Below, piece after piece: positions 24,666 to 37,990 of a stretch of DNA of 64,000 bases. This stretch comes from Monoplex corrugatus (lineage: Eukaryota; Mollusca; Gastropoda; Littorinimorpha; Ranellidae): the NCBI GenBank assembly GCA_030674185.1, contig CM060311.1, forward strand, positions 97,919,513 through 97,983,512. The letters run 5' to 3'. The notes beneath the pieces were generated by a model, which had not been told where the DNA came from, ran no database searches, and saw nothing but the letters and a program-made list of their open reading frames with translations. The translations under genes were made by a program, and so were the position numbers. Numbering within the stretch: the stretch's first letter is position 1; each line of letters starts with the position of its first letter.

Positions 24666-25835
24666 GTGTCTGGCCATTTCTAGCTACTTGCTAAACAGAA
24701 ATGCACATCATCTCCAGTGGACTTAAATGATATGGGAAGAAAACAAGTCAACGGCAATCTGTGCACCTGTAAAAAACGAAACTGAACCCAACATGAAGTC
24801 TTCTTCTAGTCTCTCCTAGTCTCCTCCTATTTCACTTGTTTATTATACAACCACGAAATGAGTCAGTTTAACACTTTCTGCTCTGGTCTCCTGACTGTTC
24901 ACATACTTACTTTCACACACACGCTGGCTGGCTCTTTTGATAAGACCCATGGGACACAAAAACTAATGGGGGGCGTAAAAACTCATATCTCGAGTTCAAT
25001 CCCCACCGGCAAAACAGTCCATCTCAAAGCATCACTCATTCTGGTGGTGTCAGTGTTTCATGGGTCGTGCCCCTCCCCCCCCCCCCTTTCTAATTTCAAG
25101 ACACTACCAGAATAGCAGGTTTTGTGTAGGCTCAAGGAATCTGCCATGATAACTGCTGGCACCATTGGGTGGAGCATGTACAGAAACGTTGAATGCGATG
25201 AATCCATCTTGAAAGTCAAAGAAAGTCTTGCAATATCCACCAAAGACTTAACATTTGTGTGATCAAATACTCTGCTAGTGTTAGATTCTATGTTTGTGAA
25301 AAAAGGGGAAGAGAGAAAAGAGGGAGGGATGGAAAAGGAAGAGAGAAAGGGAGGACATGGGAATTACTACATGATAATATAGCAGCCACCCCATCTTCTT
25401 ATGTCCAAGTTTTTTTTTAAAGAAAAATCAGTTAATACATAATGACAGATTGAGAGAAAACTATCCTGAACATGTTACTGTAGGTTCCTAAACTCCCCCA
25501 CTGCATGTATGGGAGAATGTGCGTTTCTAAGTAAGCAAAAATGTTCACATGTGTATTTAAAAAACATGCATAGCAATGCATGGCCTCTGATTTATATCTT
25601 AACAAAATGAGCATCACAGCACCAGCTTAGAACAAAACACAAACACTATAACAATAACCACAGTAACTGTATTAACTTAATACTAATGGAAAACTGATGG
25701 AGGGGGAAAAAAAAGAAAAGAAAAAAGAATTCAAGAAGAGGGTAAATAGTTATTGGTACAAATCTACCAACCATGAGAAAATGCATGATTGTTTTCCAAA
25801 GTTTGATTAATCTGTCAAGCTATAATTACAACAGT
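24666..25835. other. Intron sequence with a possible SINE fragment
   Basis: 24930-25075 includes CTCGAGTTCAATCCCCACC, B-box-like, and CTGGTGGTGTCAGTGTTTCA, loosely shared with 53070-53270. C-run at 25075-25086. No gene seen. Confidence 0.4.
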
Positions 25836-25839
25836 AGAG

Positions 25840-26553
25840 TTAGTTACTTTTAATGATCTAAGAATGACAATAGTACAGTTACTTTTAATGATCTAAGAAT
25901 GACAACAGTACAGTTACTTTTAATGATCTAAGAATGACAACAGTACAGTTATTTTTAATGATTTAAGAATGACAACAGTACAGTTACTTTTAATGATTTA
26001 AGAATGACAACAGTACAGTTACTTTTAATGATTTAAGAATGACAATAGTACAGTTACTTTTAATGATCTAAGAATGACAATAGTACAGTTACTTTTAATG
26101 ATCTAAGAATGACAACAGTACAGTTACTTTTAATGATTTAAGAATGACAACAGTACAGTTACTTTTAATGATTTAAGAATGACAACAGTACAGTTACTTT
26201 TAATGATTTAAGAATGACAACAGTACAGTTACTTTTAATGATTTAAGAATGACAACAGTACAGTTACTTTTAATGATCTAAGAATGACAACAGTACAGTT
26301 ACTTTTAATGATCTAAGAATGACAATAGTACAGTTACTTTTAATGATTTAAGAATGACAACAGTACAGTTACTTTTAATGATTTAAGAATGACAACAGTA
26401 CAGTTACTTTTAATGATTTAAGAATGACAACAGTACAGTTACTTTTAATGATTTAAGAATGACAACAGTACAGTTACTTAGAATGACAACAGTACAGTTA
26501 TTTTTAATAATTTAAGAATGACAACAATACAGTTAGTTTTAATAATTTAAGAA
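25840..26553. repeat. 35-bp minisatellite, about 20 copies
   Basis: Unit ACAGTTACTTTTAATGATTT + AAGAATGACAACAGT, with T/C (GATTTA/GATCTA) variants in blocks. Confidence 0.95.
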
Positions 26554-26654
26554 GACCTTTAAATCACTTCTCTATCCAAAACAACTTGATGCACTAAATG
26601 CAAGACTCTCATTCAAATTGCATATAAGCTTGCACTCATTCACACAAATGCATG

Positions 26655-26745
26655 AATGCACACACACACACACACACACGACACAACACACACATACAAC
26701 ACACATCACACACACACACACACACACACACCACACACACACTCT
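26655..26745. repeat. Interrupted (CA)n microsatellite
   Basis: ACACAC tracts with CGAC and CATC interruptions, just before the 36-bp array. Confidence 0.95.
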
Positions 26746-26809
26746 CCTCTCCATGTGCATGCATACACACACAATGGAGATGGGAAAAGCACTCAAAGGG
26801 ACATCTGTC

Positions 26810-27438
26810 ACAAACACTGCAGACAGTTCAATATGTATCACTGTAAAAACACTGCAGGCAGTTCAATATGTATCACTGTATAAAACACTGCAGGCAGTTC
26901 AATATGTATCACGTATAAAACACTGCAGGCAGTTCATATGTATCACTGTATAAAACACTGCAGGCAGTTCAATACGTATCACTGTATAAAACACTGCAGG
27001 CAGTTCAATACGTATCACTGTATAAAACACTGCAGGCAGTTCAATACGTATCACTGTATAAAACACTGCAGGCAGTTCAATATGTATCACTGTATAAAAC
27101 ACTGCAGGCAGTTCAATATGTATCACTGTATAAAACACTGCAGGCAGTTCATATGTATCACTGTATAAAACACTGCAGGCAGTTCAATATGTATCACTGT
27201 ATAAAACACTGCAGGCAGTTCAATATGTATCACTGTATAAAACACTGCAGGCAGTTCATATGTATCACTGTATAAAACACTGCAGGCAGTTCATATGTAT
27301 CACTGTATAAAACACTGCAGGCAGTTCAATATGTATCACTGTATAAACAACTGCAGGCAGTTCAATGTATCACTGTATAAACACAGACAGGCAGTTCATA
27401 TGTATCCTGTATAAAACACTGCAGGCAGTTCATATGTA
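26810..27438. repeat. 36-bp minisatellite, about 17 copies
   Basis: Unit AAAACACTGCAGGCAGTTCA + ATATGTATCACTGTAT. The 36-bp period keeps frames open on both strands. Confidence 0.95.
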
Positions 27439-27914
27439 TAAACTATCAGTACACCATAAACTATCAGTACAACCATAAACTGTCAGTATAACCATAAACT
27501 ATCAGTAACCATAAACTATCAGTACACCATAAACTGTCAGTACACCATAAACTGTCAGTACACCATAAACTATCAGTACACCATAAACTATCAGTACACC
27601 ATAAACTGTCAGTACACCATAAACTGTCAGTACACCTAACTACATAACTAACTGTCAGTACACCATAAACTATCAGTACACCATAAACTGTCAGTACACC
27701 ATAAACTATCAGTACACCATAAACTTCAGTACACCATAAACTGTCAGTACACCATAAACTATCAGTACACCATAAACTGTCAGTACACCATAAACTTCAG
27801 TATACCATAAACTATCAGTATACCATAAACTGTCAGTACACCATAAACTATCAGTATACCATAAACTATCAGTAACCATAAACTATCAGTATACCATAAA
27901 CTATCAGTATACCA
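27438..27914. repeat. 18-bp minisatellite, about 26 copies
   Basis: Unit ACCATAAACTATCAGTAC (A/G variant CTGTCAG). It abuts the 36-bp array directly. Confidence 0.95.
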
Positions 27915-27999
27915 TGGCGTCATCACCTTTTCGAGTTATCTTATGAGTTTCTATTTCTGAATCTATTTATAAATACCAAGTGTATAACTTCTCACTCTG

Positions 28000-29893
28000 T
28001 CTTTATACCTAATTCATTCCAAGTGCAGTTCTAAACCACTGATATCACTGTCTGTATACCTAATTCATTCCAAGTGCAGTTCTAAAACACTGACATCACT
28101 GTCTTTATACCTAATTAATTCCAAGTACAGTTCTAAACTACTGATATCACTGTCTTTATACCTAATTAATTCCAAGTACAGTTCTAAACCACTGATATCA
28201 CTGTCTTTATACCTAATTCATTCAAGTGCAGTTCTAAAACACTGATATCATTTTGTCTTTATACTAATTAATTCCAAGTACAGTTCTTAACTACTGATAT
28301 CACTGTCTTTATACCTATTAATTCAAGTACAGTTCTAAACCACTGATATCACTGTCTTTATACCTAATTCATTCCAAGTGCAGTTCTAAAACACTGATTC
28401 ATTTGTCTTTATACCTAATTCATCCAAGTACAGTTCTAAAATACTCTGATATCATTTTGTCTTTATACCTAAATACTCTGATATCATTTTGTCTTTATAC
28501 CTAATTCATTCCAAGTACAGTTCTAAAATACTCAGATATCATTTTGTCTTTATACCTAATTCATTCCAAGTGCAGTTCTAAAACACTCTGTTATCATTTT
28601 GTCTTTATACCTAATTCATTCCAAGTACAGTTCTAAAATACTCTGATATCATTTTGTCTTTATACCTAATTCATTCCAAGTACAGTTCTAAAATACTCTG
28701 ATATCATTTTGTCTTTATACCTAATTCATTCCAAGTACAGTTCTAAAAATACTCCGATATCATTTTGTCTTTATACCTAATTCATTCCAAGTACAGTTCT
28801 AAACCACTGATATTTTGTCTTTATACCTGATTCATTCCAAGTACAGTTCTAAACCACTGATATCACTGTCTTTATACCTAATTCATTCCAAGTACAGTTC
28901 TAAACCACTGATATCACTGTCTTTATACCTAATTCATTCCAAGTACAGTTCTAAACCACTGATATTTTGTCTTTATACCTAATTCATTCCAAGTACAGTT
29001 CTAAACCACTGATATTTTGTCTTTATACCTGATTCATTCCAAGTACAGTTCTAAACCACTGATATCACTGTCTTTATACCTAATTCATTCCAAGTGCAGT
29101 TCTAAAATACTCTGATATCATTTTGTCTTTATAACCTAATTCATTGCAAGTACAGTTCTAAAATACTCTGATATCATTTTGTCTTTATACCTAATTCATT
29201 GCAAGTGCAGTTCTAAAACACTCTGTTATCATTTTGTCTTTATACCTAATTCATTCCAAGTGCAGTTCTAAAATACTCTGATATCATTTTGTCTTTATAC
29301 CTAATTAATTCCAAGTACAGTTCTAAAATACTCTGATATCATTTTGTCTTTATACCTAATTCATTCCAAGTACAGTTCTAAAACACTGATATCACTGTCT
29401 TTATACCTAATTCATTCCAAGTACAGTTCTAAAATACTCTGATATCATTTTGTCTTTATACCTAATTCATTCCAAGTGCAGTTCTAAAACACACTGATAT
29501 CATTTTGTCTTTATACCTAATTCATTCCAAGTGCAGTTCTAAAATACTCTGATATCATTTTGTCTTTATACCTAAATACTCTGATATCATTTTGTCTTTA
29601 TACCTAATTCATTCCAAGTACAGTTCTAAACCACTGATATCATGTCTTTATACCTAATTCATTCCAAGTACAGTTCTAAACCACTGAATATTTTGTCTTT
29701 ATACCTAATTCATTCCAAGTACAGTTCTAAACCACTGATATTTTGTCTTTATACCTGATTCATTCCAAGTACAGTTCTAAACCACTGATATCACTGTCTT
29801 TATACCTAATTCATTCCAAGTACAGTTCTAAACCACTGATATCACTGTCTTTATACCTAATTCATTCCAAATGCTGTTCTAAAACACTGATAT
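28000..29893. repeat. 51-55 bp minisatellite, about 36 copies
   Basis: Unit TCACTGTCTTTATACCTAAT + TCATTCCAAGTACAGTTCTA + AACCACTGATA. A second unit type has ATACTCTGATATCATTTTG. The two types form blocks. Confidence 0.95.
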
Positions 29894-30355
29894 CAAACAG
29901 ACATCTAAAGAAACAATTCAAGTATAAGTAACTATAATGAAACTGTCAGGAGTTTCTTTTAGATAGATATACATAAGTGTGTTAAGCAATATGTATGTTT
30001 AAAACAACCAACTATACAAAAACAAAAAATAAAAAATAATGCTAGCAGCAGTGGAAGATAAAACCACATTCTTTGTTTTTTTTATAATCTCCTTAGTAAA
30101 CTTTTCCTATCTTAACATATCAGAACAATGTTTCAAAATGCAACAATTTTTAAAATAATCTCCTTCATTTGTGAAGATATTTTTCCTTATCTTAAGCTGA
30201 TATCAGAATACTGCTTCATTCTGATGCAACAACAAATCTTCTTCTCTTACATGCTTACAGTTAGACATTTTACTGATCTTCATATCAATCAAGCTGACTA
30301 ATACATATACCTATATCTATCTCTCTCCACAGATTAATTTGTTAATGATTTACAA
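29894..30355. other. AT-rich intron sequence
   Basis: No gene or array. It holds a diverged direct repeat of about 90 bp (AATCTCCTTAGTAAAC and AATCTCCTTCATTTGT). Confidence 0.4.
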
Positions 30356-30357
30356 TT

Positions 30358-30370
30358 CGTGTGTGTGTGT

Positions 30371-30424
<54 letters not shown>

Positions 30425-30469
30425 TGTGAGTGTGAGTAGTGTGTGTGTGGTGTGTGTGTGTGTGTGTGT

Positions 30470-30527
<58 letters not shown>

Positions 30528-30680
30528 ATGCATGCATGTGTGCGTGTTTGTGTGTGTGTGTGTGTGTGTGCGTGCGTGCGTGCGTGTCCGTGCGTGCGTG
30601 TGTGAGTGTGCGTGTGTGAGTGTGTGTGTGTGCGTGCGTGCATGCATCAGTAAGAGCATCTGTGTGTGTGACTACACACA
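30358..30680. repeat. (GT)n microsatellite, long and interrupted
   Basis: About 300 bp of GT with GA, GC and CATG interruptions. Confidence 0.97.
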
Positions 30681-30854
30681 GGTGTAGATGTACATGCGTG
30701 GTTAACATGGAAACAACTGTCTGCAAGTCACAGCTCACATCTGTGATAAAGTCAGTGAATTAAACATGATGGTCACACGCTTCTAGGCACAGACACTATC
30801 AGACCTAATGACTGTTTGGAAAACAATAACAAATAATGCCAAGAGAAACAATAT

Positions 30855-30904
30855 ACACACACATACATATAGATAGATAGATACATATATATATATACAT
30901 ATAT

Positions 30905-30962
<58 letters not shown>
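30855..30962. repeat. (CA)n, (TA)n and (GATA)n microsatellite cluster
   Basis: GATAGATAGATA and TATATATA stretches followed by about 28 CA units. Confidence 0.97.
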
Positions 30963-30964
<2 letters not shown>

Positions 30965-30966
<2 letters not shown>

Positions 30967-31430
30967 ACATATCTCAACACTTTCGATGTCAGTGCTACAC
31001 CGAAGTGTAGCTGAACTGCAACTTAACTTTTAAAAAAAAAAATCTTCTTCCTTGGCACATATACAATGATCACTGAGCCATATATTCATTCAGACGGAAA
31101 CATCAGTTATGTCAGATAATGACTTGTTTAAATAGTGTAAACAACCCTTGTTCTAAATGGAAGAAACACAGGTACCAGCAACCCTCTAGATGTATCTCAG
31201 CAGCTTTCATCAAGTTCAGATGCTATAAGTAGGCCTACCAACTGTTTACAGAAATCTGTCACTGACTGACACTGCATTTTCACAACTGACACCAAGTATC
31301 TTGGTCCTGCGGACTAGCATCAAAAAGTCACATTAGACATCTATAATTCGTCTTCAGGACAAAATATTCAGAACACATTTGGACAGACAGTAAACAGAAT
31401 TGTAACCAGGAACTGCAATGAAACAGGAAT
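30965..31430. other. Unique intron sequence
   Basis: Nothing recognised. It leads into the 28-bp array. Confidence 0.4.
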
Positions 31431-31436
31431 GCTTCT

Positions 31437-33605
31437 GATTCTAGACAAAAAAACAGATATACTTATTAGAGACAGAAACACTACTGATTGTAGACAGAAA
31501 CACTACTGATTCTAGACAGAAACACTACTGATTGTAGACAAAAACCCAGATATACTTATTAGAGACAGAAACACTACTGATTGTAGACAGAAACACTACT
31601 GATTCTAGACAGAAACACTACTGATTGTAGACAAAAACCAGATATACTTATTAGAGACAGAAACACTACTGATTGTAGACAGAAACACTACTGATTGTAG
31701 ACAGAAACACTACTGATTCTAGACAGAAACATGTCTGATTCTAGACAGAAACAGGAACACTACTGATTCTAGACAGAAACAGGAACATTACCGCCTGTAG
31801 ACAGAAACAGGAACACTACTGATTCTAGACAGATATAGGAACACTACTGGTTCTACACAGAAACAGGAACATGTCTGATTCTAGACAGATATAGGAACAT
31901 GTCTGATTCTAGACAGAAACCAGAACAGTACTGATTCTAGACAGAAACAGGAACACTATTGATTCTAGACAGAAACAGGAATGCTACTGATTCTAGACAG
32001 AAACAGGAACGGTACTGATTCTAGACAGAAACAGGAACACTACTGATTCTAGACCGAAAACAGGAACGCTACTGATTCTAGACAGAAAACAGGAACATCA
32101 CTAGACAGAAACATGAAATTCTAGACAGAAACAGGAACACTACCAACTCTAGACAGAAACACTACTAATTCTAGACAGAAACAGGAACATTACTGATCTA
32201 GACAGAAACATTACTGATTCTAGACAGAAACAGGAACATGTCTGATACTAACAGAAACAGAAACATCTGATACTAGACAGAAACAGGAAACATGTCGATA
32301 CTAGACAGAAACAGGAACAATCTGATACTAGACAGAAACAGGAACATGTCTGATACTAGACAGAAACAGGAACATGTCTGATACTAGACAGAAACGGGAA
32401 CATGTCTGATACTAGACAGAAACAGGAACAGTCTGATTCTAGACAGAAACAGGAACATGTCTGATACTAGACAGAAACAGGAACAGTCTGATTACTAGAC
32501 AGAAACAGGAACATGTCTGATACTAGACAGAAACAGGAACATGTCTGATTCTAGACAGAAACAGGAACATGTCTGATACTAGACAGAAACAGGAACATGT
32601 CTGATTCTAGACAGAAACAGGAACATGTCTGATACTAGACAGAAACAGGAACATGTCTGATACTAGACAGAAACAGGAACATGTCTGATTCTAGACAGAT
32701 ATAGGAACATGTCTGATTCTAGACAGATATAGGAACATGTCTGATTCTAGACAGAAACAGGAACATGTCTGATTCTAGACAGATATAGGAACATGTCTGA
32801 TTCTAGACAGATATAGGAACATGTCTGATTCTAGACAGAAACGGGAACGCTACTGATTCTAGACAGAAACAGGAACGCTACTGATTCTAGACAGAAACAG
32901 GAACACTACTGATTCTAGACAGAAATAGGAACATGTCTGATTCTAGACAGAAAAAAGGAACACTACTGATTCTAGACAGAAACAGGAATGCTACAGATAC
33001 TAGACAGAAACATGTCTGATACTAGACAGAAACATGTCTGATTCTAGACAGAAACAGGAATGCTACAGATACTAGACAGAAACATGTCTGATACTAGACA
33101 GAAACAGGAACATGTCTGATACTAGACAGAAACAGGAACATGTCTGATACTAGACAGAAACATGTCTGATACTAGACAGAAACAGGAACATGTCTGATAC
33201 TAGCCAGAAACAGGAACAATCTGATACTAGACAGAAACAGGAACAGTCTGATACTAGACAGAAACAGGAACAATCTGATACTAGACAGAAACATGTCTGA
33301 TACTAGACAGAAACAGGAACAATCTGATACTAGACAGAAACATGTCTGATACTAGACAGAAACATGTCTGATACTAGACAGAAACATGTCTGATACTAGA
33401 CAGAAACATGTCTGATACTAGACAGAAACAGGAACAATCTGATACTAGACAGAAACAGGAACAATCTGATACTAGACAGAAACATGTCTGATACTAGACA
33501 GAAACAGGAACATGTCTGATACTAGACAGAAACATGTCTGATACTAGACAGAAACAGGAACATGTCTGATACTAGACAGAAACACTTCTCATTCTATACA
33601 GAAAA
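31437..33605. repeat. ~28-bp minisatellite, about 85-90 copies
   Basis: Unit CTAGACAGAAACAGGAACAT + GTCTGATA. Shorter 20-bp units lack the AGGAAC part. The 5' part has a different unit (CACTACTGATTGTAGACAGA) in a 3-unit higher-order pattern. Confidence 0.95.
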
Positions 33606-33630
33606 GAATGTTTGTGATTTTACAAAATGT

Positions 33631-34175
33631 CTTGTTGTTACTGTCATTTTTGTTTAACACCCAGCCTTTTGCATAGAGCTATACCCTTTCGAAACATACA
33701 CAATACTTCAACAGGGAAAAAAAAGGAAAAGAAAATTTAAGCACTTACATCAAAGCATTTGCGCACATAAGCTAAGGGTATGCCCTGGCGTTGACCACTC
33801 CATCCTAATTTATCACAAAGGAGATTTAAAAAATGAACCTGAACGCAAATTCAAACATAAGTATGGACACTTAACATATAAAAACAGGCCTAAATTGCCT
33901 AAAACCGCTTCTGCCCATCACATTTCCCTATAGCCAAACATGCACTGAATACATGTACCCGATTATCAATACTAAGAGAAATTATATAAGACTTTGTCGA
34001 TTGCAGACAGGTGAATGGACCAGCAAGGCAGTAAATGATAGGAAGAGATGACGGAAAGCAAAGGAACAAGGCAGAAAACACAGAGTGACAGAAAAGAGTA
34101 AATGTCTAGCACAGAATTTCCAGAAGGTGGGGATACTATTCATACTGAAACAGTGCCTGGAATCCCCATGGGAGG
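33631..34175 (-). mobile_element. Dispersed retroposon family, copy 4
   Basis: Same element as 142-709, on the minus strand, with a diverged 3' end (GGCTGGGTGTTAAACAAAAA). Confidence 0.75.
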
Positions 34176-34590
34176 ATGACACACTCTAGTTATCACATAA
34201 AATGAATCTGAACAAAATGAACAGTCGTTACACAACTAAAGTCTACCTGACAATACAAGTAAAATCTATCTGACATGCTCAGAAATACATCCCCCTAGTT
34301 CAAATACTGCACACATTATAACCACACTGATGGCATATCCTGACTATGGTTCAGACAGTGCTCACACAGTGCTGCACAGTGTGTGTATACAGCGTGCCAA
34401 GCATGCCGCAACAACAGCAGTGAAGGAGGACACACACACACACCGGTGTCGATGTCAACAGCACAGGAGAGGCACTAACACCAGCAGAGATGTTGATGAG
34501 GCAGTGTTCGCAGTGACAACACGCACACAGGAAAAACAGCAGGCAGGCAGGCAAAGAAAGCTGAAAACTACCAACAACTGACAGGCTTAC

Positions 34591-34732
34591 TTTCTGAGTG
34601 GTGACAGTAGTGGATCCATAATATTCATGTCGTACGTTTACCGAGTTACTCTCACGCTCTTTGTGAGTCTTGGGTCCACTTACATGTGTCTGAGAGCTGT
34701 CCGAGATCAGAAAGCCACGACGATCCAGCAAA
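34591..34732 (-). CDS. ZDHHC14/18-like: ZDHHC14/18-like palmitoyltransferase, C-terminal tail exon 1
   Basis: Exon following the acceptor TGTTTCAG and ending at the donor GTAAGC. One base completes the Ser codon, then 47 codons follow (phase 2 in, phase 0 out). It begins LLDRRGFLISDSSQTHVSG. (S)LLDRRGF is the conserved (S)LIDRRG(F/Y) segment after the PaCCT motif in ZDHHC9/14/18. The remainder, ending YYGSTTVTTQK, is Ser/Thr-rich and not conserved, as expected of the disordered cytosolic tail. Confidence 0.93.
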
Positions 34733-34772
34733 CTGAAACACAGGGCCAGAGTTTATGGACACACAGCCACAA

Positions 34773-35448
34773 TTAACTCAATCGAGTCGCAGTCTTCAGG
34801 GTCATTCCGACCCCTCAAATCGCACAATTTTTAGCACATTTTTAAAAAATATAGAAAAACAACCAAATAACTTAGACAAACAAAGAAAAGTGATACAGAA
34901 AGACCAGGATTAGATCTCTACAAATAATCTTACCTTTATGGTATTCCATATACTTGTAAATGATGAGGTATCCAAATAGGTATCCAAAGGGGGGTAAATT
35001 TTTGTTTGTTTGATGGATATGAACACACACTGTGAAACAGTTTTTGATGGAGTCCAGAACATAATTTCCATGCCATGGATGTTTTAAATCACTGATAGTT
35101 GTTACCAATTGTATACAGTTGCTCCAGAGCACAAAAATATTCACAAAATTAATTACCATAAAATGCTTTCCTTGATGCCATTTTGGATTTAGCGAAATTT
35201 GCATGTCACGGGTAGCACTGAAAAAAAGGCTATTATTGTCTTTGTTTCACATTGCCACAAATGGTCTGAGGGAAAAAACTGCTGTAAACATACCCTAGTA
35301 TTGGTTCCCAGAGGGGTTTTCCCTATAACTGACGCTTCTGACGTTAAAAAAAAATACGACTGTCCGCTGTCGATAAATCAACCTCGTGTCTCCAAGCAGT
35401 AAAGGCAAGTGCCGGAGATTTTTAAGAGGCAAGACTCGATTGAGTTAA
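34773..35448. mobile_element. piggyBac-like MITE, 676 bp
   Basis: Bounded by perfect inverted ends TTAACTCAATCGAGTC and GACTCGATTGAGTTAA. TTAA is the piggyBac target and end signature. The minus-strand frame inside (34872-35204) shows no transposase motif, so it appears non-autonomous. It lies 40 bp upstream (sense) of the 34591-34732 exon's acceptor. Confidence 0.75.
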
Positions 35449-35708
35449 AGTGCTGTATCGTTCTTTGATTTAACGTCTTTTCACTATGAGTGATATTAGA
35501 CAGGCCGTATGTACAGGTACACATGCGTGCACACACAACCAAACCTATACATACATGCATGCTCCCCCACACATAACCATATACACAAACATAGTTGAAT
35601 ACAACACATACATGCACACAAAAACAATGCATAATGTACACACAAACACAATAATAACCTAACAATGTTTTTACTTCTGGAATCAATTCAAAAGATTCAA
35701 CTCAGACA

Positions 35709-35852
35709 AGTCCTCTTAACTTTACCAGCAATGACATGGAAGATGCCTCAAGTCTAAGTCCTCTTAACTTTACCAGCAATGACATGGAAGATGCCTCAAG
35801 TCTAAGTCCTCTTAACTTTACCAGCAATGACATGGAAGATGCCTCAAGTCTA
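35709..35852. repeat. 48-bp tandem repeat, 3 copies
   Basis: Unit AGTCCTCTTAACTTTACCAG + CAATGACATGGAAGATGCCT + CAAGTCTA, perfect copies. A plus-strand frame reads through it into the GA tract but has no splice or homology support. Confidence 0.9.
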
Positions 35853-35877
35853 AACAAAAACCAATACATGTTGAGTC

Positions 35878-36302
35878 AGGGAGGGGGAGAGGGAAAGGAG
35901 GTGAAGGAACAGACAGAAATGAAAAAGAGAGAAAGAAAAAAAGAGAAAGAGAGCGAGAGCGAGAGAGATACAGAGAGAGCAAGAGAGAGAAAGAGAGAGA
36001 GAGAGAGACAGAGACAGAAACAGGGAGAGAAAGACAGAGAGAGAGAGAGGGAGAGACAGACAGAGAGAGAGAAAGAGAGAGACAGACAGAGACAGAAACA
36101 GGGAGAGAGAGAAAGACACAGAGAGAGAGAGAGGGAGAGACAGACAGACAGAGAGAGAGAGAGAGAGGCAGGCAGACAGACAGAAACAGAGATAGAGAGA
36201 GACAGACAGACAGAGACAGAGGGGTGGGGTGAGAGAAGAGAGAGAGAGAGAGAGAAACAGAGAGAGAGATAGTGACAGACAGAGACAGACACAGAGGGAG
36301 AG
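35878..36302. repeat. GA/CAGA-rich simple sequence
   Basis: About 420 bp of nearly pure purine on plus. It lies directly downstream of the PaCCT exon's donor, so the nascent RNA carries a long pyrimidine (CU) tract, a potential binding region for PTB-like proteins (inference). Confidence 0.9.
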
Positions 36303-36330
36303 GTGGGTGGGGGTGCTCAAACACAGTTAC

Positions 36331-36440
36331 CTTGGAGGTGTTGGTCCACATAAAACCTGCATGCAGTTCTTGAAAATGGATCCTTTGCTGTAGGGGTTAA
36401 AACTCTCCTGTCCTCTCTTTGAGGCAAACGAGCCTTTGAT
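36331..36440 (-). CDS. ZDHHC14/18-like: ZDHHC14/18-like palmitoyltransferase, PaCCT-motif exon
   Basis: Exon between the acceptor TGTCGGCAG and the donor GTAACT, with 36 codons plus two bases (phase 0 in, phase 2 out). The peptide starts [20 protein letters not shown] and continues [20 protein letters not shown] directly follows TTNED in the family. [12 protein letters not shown] corresponds to the conserved palmitoyltransferase C-terminal motif (Asn and aromatic residues), and NCxxVLCGP is shared with ZDHHC9/14/18. The segment is cytosolic. The sense-strand region just downstream is a long GA-rich tract. Confidence 0.93.
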
Positions 36441-36752
36441 CTGCCGACACACAAATCAAGACAGATGCGTTGAAAAAAATAACGCCACAGAGCCACAGGT
36501 TCCCGCGCTGCGAGCTTCGAATTCAAGTCTTTAGTGATAATTACAAACATAAATGACTGTAATAGTAATACCTATACCAGGAAAATCACTTTTCAAGGGC
36601 TGCATTTCAAAGAACAGACAAAATAAAGGGCTGACGATTACAGGCCCACAAAAGAGGAGAGAGGAGAACTAACTCCTCACCTTCCCTCCCCCATATTTTT
36701 TTCTGATGGGGTACAGAGGGCAAGGCTACACTGACAAACTGCATTACTTTTC

Positions 36753-37140
36753 TTGTTAGATGCCTCAGACTGGCTGGCAGTGTGGTTAGATGTCTCAGAT
36801 TGGCTGACACTGTGGTTAGATGCCTCAGATTGGCTGACAGTATGGTTAGATGCCTCAGACTGGCTGACAGTGTGGTCAGATGCCTCAGATTGGCTGACAG
36901 TGTGGTCAGATGCCTCAGACTGGCTGACAGTGTGGTTAGATGTCTCAGACTGGCTGACAGTGTGGTTAGATGCCTCAGACTGGCTGACAGTGTGGTTAGA
37001 TGCCTCAGACTGGCTGACAGTGTGGTTAGATGCCTCAGACTGGCTGACAGTGTGGTTAGATGCCTCAGATTGGCTGGCAGTGTGGTTAGATGCCTCAGAT
37101 TGGCTGACAGTGTGGATGGATGCCTCAGATTGGCTGACAG
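36753..37140. repeat. 30-bp minisatellite, about 13 copies
   Basis: Unit GACTGGCTGACAGTGTGGTT + AGATGCCTCA. The 30-bp period is free of stops in several frames on both strands, giving four long spurious frames. No evidence of coding. Confidence 0.94.
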
Positions 37141-37465
37141 CAACTTCCAAACAGATATCTCCATGAAACTGACAGCATGTTCTCCAGATGACTTAAAATG
37201 AAGAGAGCATTTTAGCACAACCAGATATAAAACTGAGGGTTGCAGGATGAACGATGTGTGACATGTGCTGGTGTGATCTGAAATCCTACAGCTGTAACAC
37301 CGCGTTCCAAGCCACTGCAGTCAGCCGGGTTCAATGACACTATGGCTGTGCATTAGGATTAATACTAAATTACTGCAGTAGTAAGATGGTAATACCAGGG
37401 TCATCCAATAAATAGCAAGGCTGTTTTCATAACTTGAAAAGTAACTGTTACAGCCCTTATAAACT

Positions 37466-37990
37466 TCACACACATCTGGCCCAATCATAACATGATCTAA
37501 TTACAAAGTGCATGCAAATATAGTGACAGCCCTTTGAACCTTTACACACATCTGGCCCAATTATAACATGATCTAATAACAGACAGCCCTTTGAAACTTT
37601 ACACACATCTGACCCAATTATAACATGATCTAATAACAGACAGCCCTTTGAACCTTTACATACATCTGGCCCAATTATAACATGATCTAATAACAGACAG
37701 CCCTTTGAAACTTTACATACATCTGGCCCAATTATAACATGATCTAATAACAGACAGCCCTTTGAAACTTTACATACATCTGGCCCAATTATAATATGAT
37801 CTAATAACAGACAGCCCTTTGAACCTTTACATACATCTGGCCCAATCATAACATGATCTAATAACAGACAGCCCTTTGAACCTTTACATACATCTGGCCC
37901 AATCATAACATGATCTAATAACAGACAGCCCTTTGAAACTTTACATACATCTGGCCCAATCATAACATGATCTAATAACAAAGTACATGC
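37466..37990. repeat. 57-bp minisatellite, about 9 copies
   Basis: Unit ACAGACAGCCCTTTGAACCT + TTACATACATCTGGCCCAAT + TATAACATGATCTAATA. The first and last units carry AAAGT(G/A)CATGCAAA, a shared boundary sequence. Confidence 0.94.

Noticed and set aside
36753..37201. Four overlapping long frames on both strands, read as a repeat protein
   Set aside because: A 30-bp unit without stops automatically keeps several frames open. No splice sites, codon bias or homology.
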